A stretch of DNA of 60,051 nt from a virus. Positions within the stretch are counted from its first letter, which is position 1. The number at the start of each line of letters is the position of its first letter. The notes under the pieces are model-generated. The model was given only the letters and a program-made list of their open reading frames with translations, was not told the origin of the DNA and ran no database searches. Location: the IMG/VR virus record IMGVR_UViG_3300046812_000237, positions 1 through 60,051 of that record. One strand, written 5' to 3'. A program made the translations under genes and the position numbers. Below, piece by piece: positions 7,982 through 15,156 of this stretch.

Positions 7982-9159
7982 AAGTCCCTCTGTTGCTGTT
8001 GAGCGATTCGCCGGATTGTCCCTCCGGCCTGGCGCGCATCGGCCGCGACCTCGCGACGCGCCTGCACGAGGAACTGGGCGACCGCGTGGAGGTTGGTTAC
8101 CTCGGCCGCGGTGGCGTGGGCGGCAAGTTTCCCTTTCCCACATGGGTCGTACCTCACAATCTCTACGGGCTGAAGGACACCGCCGAGTGGGGCTCGACCA
8201 TCATTCACCAGGTCTGGCACGACTTCGCAGGCGAGCGGCAGGGCGTGGTGTTTTCCATTTGGGACCCGGGCCGGATGATATGGCTCTCGCGCCCGGAGTA
8301 CCTCAACGACTCCGCGGCCAAGGACTTTCTGCTAACTCCGCCGTTTGAGAAGTGGGGGTACTTCCCCATTGATGGCGAGACCGACTCCGGAGGCCTCGGG
8401 CTCATGGCGGCGCACGCCCTCAAGGGCTACGACCGCGTGCTGGCCTACACGCCCTATGGGTCGAAGGTCCTCTCGCACGTGCTCGAGCGCCAGGCCGGCG
8501 ACGAGGTCCCGTGGATCCCGCACATGCTCGAGGACGTCTGGTATCCGCGGCACCGCGACAAGGCCCGCGAGTATTTTTCCTACGCAAGGCACCACGTCGT
8601 CGTCGGCGTCGTCGCGACCAACCAGCGCCGGAAGGACTGGGGCCTGGCCGCACAGATCGGCAAGCAGCTCAAGGACGTCTACGGTGACCGCTTCCGCCAG
8701 TGGTGGCACATCGACCAGCCGGTCAAGGACTGGAACGTCATGGAGCTCTGCTCGGAGTACGGCCTCGAGGAGTGCACCATGGTGACCATGCCTCCGCAGT
8801 CCGACGACTGGCTGGCGACGGCCTATTCCTGCTGTGACGTCACGCTCGCGATCGGCTCGGAAGGTTTCGGGTATCCCATCGTCGAATCGCAGGCCTGCGG
8901 CGTGCCGGTGATTCACGGCAACTACGCCGGCGGAGCGGCGTTTGTCCCGACTGCCAATCTTATCGAACCGGTGGCCTACGTGATCGAGGGCCTGTCACCC
9001 ATCCGGCGCCCGGTGTTTGACGCCGACGCCTGGGTAGAGAAAATCCGCGGTCACGTCTACCCGGGCGGTCCGCAGCCCGGCAACATGACTCCGTTACATT
9101 GGCGCACGGTGTGGCCGAAGTGGCGTTCATGGTTCCTAGAAGGATTGGAGAGACTCTAA
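7978..9159 (+). CDS. Glycosyltransferase, GT4-like (GT-B fold)
   Basis: 393 aa, start ATG behind TTGGAGGAC. The N-terminal domain begins [18 protein letters not shown], a donor/acceptor loop typical of GT-B enzymes. The C-terminal domain has the E-x7-E type region [20 protein letters not shown]. This family transfers a sugar from a nucleotide donor to an acceptor in the cytoplasm. It lies in the cluster with a nucleotide-sugar dehydrogenase and two GT-A-like genes, so a uronate-containing glycan is plausible. The acceptor (host surface, virion or DNA) is unknown. Confidence 0.85.
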   Translation: MKVPLLLLSDSPDCPSGLARIGRDLATRLHEELGDRVEVGYLGRGGVGGKFPFPTWVVPHNLYGLKDTAEWGSTIIHQVWHDFAGERQGVVFSIWDPGRMIWLSRPEYLNDSAAKDFLLTPPFEKWGYFPIDGETDSGGLGLMAAHALKGYDRVLAYTPYGSKVLSHVLERQAGDEVPWIPHMLEDVWYPRHRDKAREYFSYARHHVVVGVVATNQRRKDWGLAAQIGKQLKDVYGDRFRQWWHIDQPVKDWNVMELCSEYGLEECTMVTMPPQSDDWLATAYSCCDVTLAIGSEGFGYPIVESQACGVPVIHGNYAGGAAFVPTANLIEPVAYVIEGLSPIRRPVFDADAWVEKIRGHVYPGGPQPGNMTPLHWRTVWPKWRSWFLEGLERL

Positions 9160-9160
9160 A

Positions 9161-9838
9161 ATGTTTTCTATCTGCATCAGTTACGTGGGAGGCCCGGACT
9201 ACCTCCGGCGCGCGGTCGATTCGCTCGGGGACTACAAGGACCGCGTCTGGGTCGCCGACTCGTCCGAGAGCAATCCTCCGTTGAACCCTCTGGACTTCGG
9301 CCTCGGCTTAGACCAGATCGTGCAACCGATCATTCCGCAGTCCCACACACAGAGCCATAACTGGTTTCGGGCCCGCGCGATCATGGCCGGCAAGCCTTTC
9401 TACATGGTCATGCACAATGACGCCGAGGCCAGCGAGGACATCATCGAGCAACTGACGGACATCGCCGCGGCAAAGGCCGGGGACAAGTGGGGGGTGCTGT
9501 TCACGAATTACGATTCACTGGCCGTATACAACACGCGCGCCGCGGCCGAGGTGGGCCCGTGGGACTGGAAGTTGTTTCCCTCTTACTACTCCGACAACGA
9601 CTACTATCGGCGATTGAAGCTGGCGGGCTGGAACCTGGTCGATACCTGCCTGCCGGTGAAGCACGAGGGCAGTCACGTCATCAACAAAATCGACAAGCAG
9701 GCCAAGTACCTGAACCACATGTTACTGTCGAACTTCGCGCGGGAGGCCTACATTCGCAAGTGGGGCGGACCGCCAGAGTCCGAGACGTACCTCAAGCCGT
9801 TCAACGGGGAATTGGAGAACCCCTACCCCGATGAGTGA
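9161..9838 (+). CDS. Glycosyltransferase, GT2-like (GT-A fold)
   Basis: 225 aa. It opens with FSICISYVGGPDYLRRAVDSL, a GT2-type first strand and helix. MVMHNDAEAS is the nucleotide-sugar/metal (DxD-like) position, and a C-terminal YYSDNDYYRRLKLAGW matches the acceptor-side ED/ND motif of GT2 enzymes. Short for the family, but the core is complete. It starts two bases after the GT4 stop. Confidence 0.8.
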   Translation: MFSICISYVGGPDYLRRAVDSLGDYKDRVWVADSSESNPPLNPLDFGLGLDQIVQPIIPQSHTQSHNWFRARAIMAGKPFYMVMHNDAEASEDIIEQLTDIAAAKAGDKWGVLFTNYDSLAVYNTRAAAEVGPWDWKLFPSYYSDNDYYRRLKLAGWNLVDTCLPVKHEGSHVINKIDKQAKYLNHMLLSNFAREAYIRKWGGPPESETYLKPFNGELENPYPDE

Positions 9839-10208
9839 TCCAGTGCGAGACCTCATTGTCTGCCGGGAACTAACCAGAGTCATATGGGATGCCGTAAGAA
9901 CCGACCTCGATGCTGAGTGGCAATATAGTCGCCTATCGGATTTCATTCGTGACACTCATGAGCACGTCGATCCAGAGACCGGCGAGGTTACGCCACCAAA
10001 CTTCAAATATTTCGCGGCGCTACTTGCTGTGCGAGCCGATGGCGTCCACTTCTATGTGACGGTAATCGTGCCCGAGGACTACGATGCCCTCGAAAGGGGA
10101 GCGCAGGCTTCGCTCATAAAATCAGTCGCGATGAACGCGGCCCTGACTTTCAACGAGTTCCGGCTCTGTTCCTGCCAGGTGGATGCCCCTTGCGAGAAAC
10201 ACAAATGA
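9831..10208 (+). CDS. Hypothetical protein
   Basis: 125 aa, overlapping the previous gene by 8 bases. It is mixed alpha/beta with a C-terminal cysteine cluster (LCSCQVDAPCEKH). No recognised domain. The 3' third lies opposite an antisense reading frame at 10079-10318. Confidence 0.65.
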   Translation: MSDPVRDLIVCRELTRVIWDAVRTDLDAEWQYSRLSDFIRDTHEHVDPETGEVTPPNFKYFAALLAVRADGVHFYVTVIVPEDYDALERGAQASLIKSVAMNAALTFNEFRLCSCQVDAPCEKHK

Positions 10209-10318
10209 GGTGTCTCGCAGCCGTAGGGTTGCGTACAGTGGCAATCAAGCATGGTGCAGCCGTCCTCGTCATGAAAACCGAGGACGTGCCGGCACCGCGG
10301 ATTGTTGCAGGCGTTCAT
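10079..10318 (-). CDS. Possible antisense zinc-binding mini-protein
   Basis: 79 aa on the minus strand within a plus-strand region. Its first 31 residues hold a dense Cys/His pattern, CNNPRCRHVLGFHDEDGC then DCHC, which looks like small zinc-binding phage proteins of the C-x4-C-x-H type. The rest is a run-on opposite the 3' end of the 9831-10208 gene. No convincing SD upstream. Kept at low-moderate confidence because the cysteine pattern is hard to get by chance. Confidence 0.35.
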   Translation of the reverse strand: MNACNNPRCRHVLGFHDEDGCTMLDCHCTQPYGCETPHLCFSQGASTWQEQSRNSLKVRAAFIATDFMSEACAPLSRAS

Positions 10319-10346
10319 ATTTGCAGTCTTGGTAACGATTCACTCC

Positions 10347-10362
10347 ATTACCATACGGTAAT
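10347..10362. promoter_or_regulatory. Inverted repeat in the 10209-10406 gap
   Basis: ATTACC and GGTAAT arms surround ATAC. Another GGTAAC lies at 10331, and TATCAT (close to a -10) is at 10368-10373. The 198-bp gap carries no convincing plus-strand gene. A promoter/operator for the downstream genes is possible, but I see no good -35. Confidence 0.35.
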
Positions 10363-10406
10363 TCCGGTATCATCCGCAAGATGGCACCAAGCCAAAGGGG
10401 GCTTAC

Positions 10407-10889
10407 ATGAGTGCATTTAGCAAGATCGAATCGTTTCTGACCAAGGCAGGGAAGGCTATTTCGGCAGGACTGTCGATCGCGGACTACTTCATTCCGGTCC
10501 TACGACCGTTCGTAGGCTCAGGCGCGCCGCAGACGGTCTTGAACGATGTCGCACAGGTCGCCGCGAGGGGGACCAACGACCTCACCGCCATTGGCTCGAC
10601 TGTCTTGCAGATTGAAGGCGCGTTGCAGGGAGTCCCGGGCCCGCAGAAATTGCAGGCGGTCGCTACACTCATCACGCCAATCATCGAGTCTGCGGAGTTC
10701 CTGCTCGGCACCGATCCGGGCGATGACGCCGAGTTCAATGCGGGCGTGAAGGACATGGCCAATGCAGTCGTCCGCATCTATAACTCGCGCAAGCCGAAGG
10801 TCAATCTCAAGAACACCGGCACGGTATCGGTCCTTTCGGCTCCGCTGGCCACACCGACACCGGTGGCACCGGATCCCGCCAAGCCATGA
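10407..10889 (+). CDS. Hypothetical protein, possibly surface/virion-associated
   Basis: 160 aa behind a strong AGGGGG. The N-terminus is a run of amphipathic helices rich in Ala/Gly/Val (FSKIESFLTKAGKAISAGLS), and the C-terminus is a Thr/Pro/Ala-rich tail. No signal peptide or clear transmembrane span. Similar short helical phage proteins are of unknown function. Confidence 0.6.
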   Translation: MSAFSKIESFLTKAGKAISAGLSIADYFIPVLRPFVGSGAPQTVLNDVAQVAARGTNDLTAIGSTVLQIEGALQGVPGPQKLQAVATLITPIIESAEFLLGTDPGDDAEFNAGVKDMANAVVRIYNSRKPKVNLKNTGTVSVLSAPLATPTPVAPDPAKP

Positions 10890-11146
10890 TTTTCTGGTAC
10901 TTAAAAATCGGATCTCGCTCTCTGGACCTGTCCGTCTGGGAGTGGGATCCGGTTTATTGTGCTCCCGCTTACACCATGTTTGGCCTGGTCGCGCGGCGCG
11001 GCGGAAGCGCCCGGTACGGCATCCAGTTCACTGGCCGCAAGACCTATGACACTGGGTGCGTTCGCGTGGGAATGGCGTGGTGGTGGAAAGGGCGCGGGCA
11101 CGAACTCTCGGTCACTGGCCCGCTAATCAGGGTGAACTTCACATGA
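10886..11146 (+). CDS. Hypothetical Trp/Tyr-rich protein
   Basis: 86 aa, ATGA-coupled to the previous gene and to the next. Beta-rich with many aromatic residues (FWYLKIG, SVWEWDPVYC, AWWWKGRGHEL), suggesting a compact beta domain. No known family recognised. Confidence 0.6.
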   Translation: MIFWYLKIGSRSLDLSVWEWDPVYCAPAYTMFGLVARRGGSARYGIQFTGRKTYDTGCVRVGMAWWWKGRGHELSVTGPLIRVNFT

Positions 11147-11850
11147 TCTCGGTACTCTGTCCATCGCGAGGCCGACCCGGCATCCTTGAGCGCATGGTGG
11201 TCTCCATCCACGAGACCGCCAAGGGCGACTGGGACGTTGTCGTGTACGCCGATGAAGACGACAAGCCCACAATCAAACTGTGCGAGGACCACGCCGACGC
11301 CATCAAGCTAGTCGTTGGTCCTCGCATCATCCTCACCGACTGCTGGAATAAGTGTCTGCCGAAAGCTGCCGGCGACATCCTGTGTCAGGGAAATGATGAC
11401 ATTGTCTTTCGCACGCCGGGGTGGGACCTGATGGTCGAGGGCGCGTTCGCGCAATCGTTCGACAAACTCCTGATGGTCTACGGCGATGACCAAGGGATGC
11501 ACCACGGCAAGTTCGGGCCACACCCGTTTGTCCATCGCCGCTGGCTGGACATCACTGGCGGGTGGTTCATTCCGCCATACTTCTGGTCAGAGTTCGGCGA
11601 CACCTGGGTGAACGAGGTCTATCGCGGCGTCGATCGCGCGAGGTTCCTGCCGTTCGTGGTCGAGCATATGCACTACGAGTTCAAGAAGGCGGAGTTCGAC
11701 CAGACCTACCGCGACCGCGTGGCGAATCATCAGCGCACGAATCCGGGCCATCACTACGAGTTCACCAAGCCAGAGCGCGAGCAACAAACCGAAAAGCTAC
11801 GCTCGCTTCTTGGCACGCCTTGGAGGCCGCGTGAATCATCCAGTCTTTGA
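11143..11850 (+). CDS. Glycosyltransferase-like protein (GT-A fold)
   Basis: 235 aa from the ATG that overlaps the upstream stop. It starts ISVLCPSRGRPGILERM, followed by VVVYADEDDKP and CQGNDDIVFRTPGWD, which are the nucleotide-sugar and metal-binding positions of GT-A enzymes. HMHYEFKKAEFDQTY is a likely acceptor-side His/acid region. This is the third transferase of the cluster. Confidence 0.72.
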   Translation: MISVLCPSRGRPGILERMVVSIHETAKGDWDVVVYADEDDKPTIKLCEDHADAIKLVVGPRIILTDCWNKCLPKAAGDILCQGNDDIVFRTPGWDLMVEGAFAQSFDKLLMVYGDDQGMHHGKFGPHPFVHRRWLDITGGWFIPPYFWSEFGDTWVNEVYRGVDRARFLPFVVEHMHYEFKKAEFDQTYRDRVANHQRTNPGHHYEFTKPEREQQTEKLRSLLGTPWRPRESSSL

Positions 11851-12643
11851 ACTGTTCAGGCCGTTCCTCGCGTCCTACTTCGAACAAGCCGTTCCGCCTG
11901 TCGACGAGGAATACTTCGAGTGGGTCGACCTGCTTCTCGCCGTCTGGGAGGCCAGCCAAAGAAACCCGGGCGGTCACTTTGTCATGGCCGAGGTCGGAGC
12001 GGGTCACGGCAGGTGGGGAATCCGCGGCGCGCAAGCTGCGTTCTTCGCCGGGCTCAATTCCCACGTAGTCTTTGTGGAAGCTGAACCGCAGCATTGCAAG
12101 TGGCTGTGCGCTGCCGTGGCCAAGGAGTTTGTCGGGCAGCATAAGGAAGCCGAGGTCCTCGAGCGCGTCATCGCCCATGATTCCAAGCAGGTGCCGTTCT
12201 ACATCCAGAGGGAAGGCAACGACGCCTCGAACTGGTTTGGCCAGTACCGGCTCGCCGATGCCTCCGGCGGTGTCCCTACGGACCGCATCTACCACGGGTT
12301 CGTGGTGTTCCGCCTAGGTGGTGACGAGTACATCGAGGTTCCAGCCATTAGCGTAGAGAAGGCACTCGAGCGCGTGCAGACCGTAGACCTGCTGGACATG
12401 GACCTGCAGGGTGCCGAGATGGATGTCGCCAGGATGGAGATGGAGTTGTTGACCGCCAAGGTGAGAAAGGTCCACATCGGCACACACTCACAAGAGATTG
12501 AGGAGTTTGTGCGGGCGCGCTTCACTGAGGCTGGCTGGCGTAACGTCTGGGATTTCGAGTGCGGCGGGACCCGCCAGACACCCTACGGTCGATCGTACTT
12601 TCAGGATGGCGTACAGACGTGGGTTAATCCGAAACCGCTTTAG
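11831..12643 (+). CDS. FkbM-family methyltransferase
   Basis: 270 aa from a GTG behind GGAGG, overlapping the previous gene by 20 bases. Motif I is MAEVGAGHGRWGIRGA (about residue 50), VVFVEAEPQHCKWL is the acidic strand, and VDLLDMDLQGAEMDV is the FkbM hallmark. These enzymes O-methylate sugars and glycans. As the last gene of the rightward arm it probably caps or decorates the glycan made by the cluster. Its 3' end overlaps the convergent gene at 12624 by 20 bp. Confidence 0.82.
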   Translation: MNHPVFELFRPFLASYFEQAVPPVDEEYFEWVDLLLAVWEASQRNPGGHFVMAEVGAGHGRWGIRGAQAAFFAGLNSHVVFVEAEPQHCKWLCAAVAKEFVGQHKEAEVLERVIAHDSKQVPFYIQREGNDASNWFGQYRLADASGGVPTDRIYHGFVVFRLGGDEYIEVPAISVEKALERVQTVDLLDMDLQGAEMDVARMEMELLTAKVRKVHIGTHSQEIEEFVRARFTEAGWRNVWDFECGGTRQTPYGRSYFQDGVQTWVNPKPL

Positions 12644-12863
12644 GCTTTTCCTCTTTCGTCGACGGTGGCGCGGCTCCGCCCATCGAGTAGACCAGAATCG
12701 CTAGCAGCATCTTGGATGTGTCGGACAGCAGAGTCAGGCCCTCCGGCGCGATCTGTATCCCGCGCATCCGGACAATGAACAGCATCAGCATCATGGTCAG
12801 CCACAGGAATGCAATCAGGAGTGTCTTGCCTCCCGGAGTTCCAAACGCTTCGAGGAATTTCAT
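12624..12863 (-). CDS. Small membrane protein, holin candidate
   Basis: 79 aa. A strong transmembrane helix at about residues 14-32 (TLLIAFLWLTMMLMLFIV), a second weaker one at 51-65, and a charged lysine/glutamate tail. Last gene of the leftward arm, next to the probable endolysin, so a holin role is a fair guess. There are two other membrane candidates in this cassette. Confidence 0.65.
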   Translation of the reverse strand: MKFLEAFGTPGGKTLLIAFLWLTMMLMLFIVRMRGIQIAPEGLTLLSDTSKMLLAILVYSMGGAAPPSTKEEKPKAVSD

Positions 12864-13267
12864 TCGGCCTCAATTCCCGGGTCAACTGCAACCGGCTGGA
12901 CTGGTTCGTGGGCAATCACTTCGAGCACTCTGTCTCCGGAGGCTCGTACTCGCTCGCGCACTGTTCGGGCTGTACAAATGCAACCTTCCGAAGCAGCGCC
13001 CGGGTGGTCGATGGAATCTCCGTGGATAAGGAAACTGTCGCGACCAAACATTTCATTCGAGGGATCTGGGGTCAAGGGAAGTACGAAGGGGCCATGATCG
13101 ACAGAATCGTGCGGGTCGCCGATGTGGTAGATGCCACAGGGAATCGGCCCGAGATTTTTTAGTGCCTGATCCTCGGGCCGATTCTTATGCTCGCCCTTGC
13201 CGGAGTAGGCCGGCGAGCGGGGTCCTTCCGGGTCGATGAGCAGACCCGTTTGAATGTAGGTCCACAC
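12860..13267 (-). CDS. Tlde1/DUF2778 L,D-transpeptidase-like enzyme, probable endolysin
   Basis: 135 aa. YSGKGEHKNRPE, LGPIPCGIYHIGDP, FVLPLTPDPSNEMFGR and SFLIHGDS...ASEGCI follow the DUF2778/Tlde1 pattern. His82 and Cys96 are the expected catalytic pair. Tlde1 proteins attack the peptide stems of Gram-negative peptidoglycan (L,D-carboxypeptidase and D-amino-acid exchange). No signal peptide, so it needs a holin to reach the wall. Overlaps the holin candidate by ATGA. Confidence 0.8.
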   Translation of the reverse strand: MWTYIQTGLLIDPEGPRSPAYSGKGEHKNRPEDQALKNLGPIPCGIYHIGDPHDSVDHGPFVLPLTPDPSNEMFGRDSFLIHGDSIDHPGAASEGCICTARTVRERVRASGDRVLEVIAHEPVQPVAVDPGIEAE

Positions 13268-13273
13268 GCGCGG

Positions 13274-13498
13274 TTAAGGTGCGGGTGTCGGAGGCGGTGG
13301 AGTCGTGTTTGCGCTCACCGCGTCAGCCACCTTCTGCGCTTCTGCATCCAGTGAGTCAGCCAGCGCGTTCAGCGCGGCTGGATTGTTGGCGTTGTCGCGA
13401 ATCTGCTGCGCCAGGCCATTGACCAAGGCGATGATGGAATCATCCTGGTCTTTGATCTTGGTTACTGAAGCTGTCAAGCGGTCCAGTTCTGCGCTCAT
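13274..13498 (-). CDS. Coiled-coil protein with possible membrane-anchored long form
   Basis: 74 aa from the ATG at 13498 with a strong GGGGAGACAC. Helical body (SAELDRLTASVTKIKD, then LVNGLAQQIRDNA) and a Pro-rich tail, a very common small phage protein of unknown role. The same frame is open upstream to an ATG at 13582, which lies two bases after the preceding stop. That adds a hydrophobic helix (IVIAFLIVILFQLLIL), giving a 102-aa anchored form. Two forms from one gene are possible. Confidence 0.7.
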   Translation of the reverse strand: MSAELDRLTASVTKIKDQDDSIIALVNGLAQQIRDNANNPAALNALADSLDAEAQKVADAVSANTTPPPPTPAP

Positions 13499-13584
13499 GT
13501 GTCTCCCCTGTTTGAGAATGAGTAACTGAAAGAGAATTACGATCAGAAAGGCGATGACAATTCCTGAAGGTGCTGGAGGCATGG

Positions 13585-13803
13585 CTATCGGCGGAAAGGC
13601 CAGATTGGGCCATTGCTGAGAGGTAAGGCCATCCCGCTCCATCCGAGAAACACGCCGAGCAGCCATAGCACTACGGCTACGATCACCACAGCGTTAATCA
13701 GTTTCAGAAATGGGGCCCAGATGTACGGAGCTGCATGCTGGTTTATAGCCCACATCAAGACCCCGATTACGACGAGGATCACGATGATCTGAATGACTGG
13801 CAT
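13585..13803 (-). CDS. Two-helix membrane protein (Thivi_2564-like), holin candidate
   Basis: 72 aa behind AGGAGA. Two transmembrane helices (VIQIIVILVVIGVLMWAI and LINAVVIVAVVLWLLGVFLG) with a short loop, matching the widespread Thivi_2564-type phage membrane protein. Likely part of the lysis cassette; holin activity is inferred. Confidence 0.75.
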   Translation of the reverse strand: MPVIQIIVILVVIGVLMWAINQHAAPYIWAPFLKLINAVVIVAVVLWLLGVFLGWSGMALPLSNGPIWPFRR

Positions 13804-13814
13804 TGGCTGGTCTC

Positions 13815-14474
13815 CTAAGCAGGCGGTTGACAGAACTGGCCGAATCCGTAGTTGCTGCCGCACATCGTACTCTTATCGGGCGCTAGTTGATAGCCTCCGT
13901 TGCCTTGCGAGTTGCCGTCCGCGTAGAACACGCCCCACGGCTCGGCCACCATCTCGGCGCCGACCGGCGCGCTGGTGGACTTGTACTTCACCCACACGCC
14001 GTTTTCGGCGTACTCGACAAACGAGTTGGGATCGGGATTCACACCAGCCTGCCCGGGCACCTTGGGCTTGGCCATCATGGCGTCGAACGAGGTCCAGTTC
14101 ACCGTCGGCTGCGCGTCCGTGTTGGTCATTACGAAGTGATACCACGTCCCCTTCTTCAGCACGGGGAAGGACGGAAAGCCAATCAGCGGGAAGCCGCCGT
14201 TATTCACCCACATGGGATACTCCGGGTCCTCGATGAGGTAGCCGGTGGCGATCGGCGCGTTCGGCTTGCCGTTCAGGTCCGACCATATCTCGTAGCGATT
14301 GCGGCCGTCGGTTCCAGCGGCATACCCTGCGCTCTGCGTCATCAGGTAGAAGCGAATCGCGGCCACGGGAGAGCTAAACAGTGCCTTGAATCCCACGCCC
14401 ACGCGAAGATTCGCGGGACCACCAATCGTGATGTTGTTCAATCCTTGCGCGGGATCGCCGGGATAGAGCGTCAC
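13815..14474 (-). CDS. Hypothetical beta-rich protein, possible virion/tail accessory
   Basis: 219 aa. Repeated aromatic beta strands (AAIRFYLMTQSAG, NRYEIWSDLNG, GTWYHFVMTNTDA) suggest a jelly-roll or lectin-like fold. Two C-terminal cysteines (MCGSNYGFGQFC) could pair. No signal peptide. Between tail-related and lysis genes, so a receptor- or glycan-binding role is possible but unproven. Confidence 0.6.
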   Translation of the reverse strand: MTLYPGDPAQGLNNITIGGPANLRVGVGFKALFSSPVAAIRFYLMTQSAGYAAGTDGRNRYEIWSDLNGKPNAPIATGYLIEDPEYPMWVNNGGFPLIGFPSFPVLKKGTWYHFVMTNTDAQPTVNWTSFDAMMAKPKVPGQAGVNPDPNSFVEYAENGVWVKYKSTSAPVGAEMVAEPWGVFYADGNSQGNGGYQLAPDKSTMCGSNYGFGQFCQPPA

Positions 14475-14665
14475 GAGTGCCCCCTGTCGCGAGAACGAGT
14501 CGGCAGGTCAAACAGTTTCAGATTGTGCGCCTTGCAGTACCAGCTCATCAGCGTCTCGTGCTCAATGTCGTAGCGCGCCAGACGCCGGTCCGTGCGAATT
14601 ATCGCCCATAGGAGCGTGCCGAGCGTGACGATATTTCCAAGACTGACGGTGAGGTCGAAGTGCAT
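14471..14665 (-). CDS. Small membrane protein
   Basis: 64 aa, ATGA-coupled to the next gene. One transmembrane helix (LGNIVTLGTLLWAIIRT) followed by a basic amphipathic tail. Similar phage membrane mini-proteins occur near lysis genes. Function unknown. Confidence 0.65.
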   Translation of the reverse strand: MHFDLTVSLGNIVTLGTLLWAIIRTDRRLARYDIEHETLMSWYCKAHNLKLFDLPTRSRDRGHS

Positions 14666-14763
14666 CGGTCAATCCTGCCTATGATACGCCGATGCTTCCA
14701 TCCCCGCCATGCCGCATACATGCCGATGGCCAGGTACAAGATTGTGTCGAGCCGAAGCGTCAT
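14599..14763 (-). CDS. Possible tiny membrane protein
   Basis: 54 aa from ATG 14763, overlapping the next gene in another frame. An N-terminal hydrophobic stretch (LDTILYLAIGMYAAW) followed by a basic patch looks like a real single-span protein. The SD is weak and the C-terminal half may be run-on. The remaining gap 14764-14850 shows nothing. Confidence 0.35.
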   Translation of the reverse strand: MTLRLDTILYLAIGMYAAWRGWKHRRIIGRIDRCTSTSPSVLEISSRSARSYGR

Positions 14764-14850
14764 ATGGTCTCATTTTCCAAGGTGTCCCCTAGCCTAAGCA
14801 ATCCAGAATTGTTCGTATGTACCAAAGTGCACGCCGGTACGTATCTCACG

Positions 14851-15156
14851 TCACGGTGCCTTCGGAATGTCGGCGACAGCATCCTTGGCCGCTTCGATAC
14901 CCTTCGAGAATCCCTGAGCTTCCTTCGGATCCGTGGGTGTCTCCCCGACTGCACTGTAAAGTTTGACGCTCACCTGCCGCAGGTTCAACGAACCGTAGTA
15001 AGCGATCAGCATGAGAAGGGTGTTATAGCGTCGCTTGGTCACTGCCGAGCAGTTCGCGAAGACCTCCCGCGGCGGCAGCGCGATGTTTACGACCGACCAG
15101 AACAGCACCCAGTAAGCGGCGTAGTCGGCGACACTGTGACCTGAGATGGATAGCAT
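14851..15156 (-). CDS. Membrane-associated hypothetical protein
   Basis: 101 aa, starting one base before the ejection-protein block ends. Two hydrophobic segments (DYAAYWVLFWSVVNIAL and YNTLLMLIAYYGSLNLR) and an acidic soluble tail. Common next to phage lysis genes. It could assist lysis or superinfection control; unknown. Confidence 0.65.
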   Translation of the reverse strand: MLSISGHSVADYAAYWVLFWSVVNIALPPREVFANCSAVTKRRYNTLLMLIAYYGSLNLRQVSVKLYSAVGETPTDPKEAQGFSKGIEAAKDAVADIPKAP

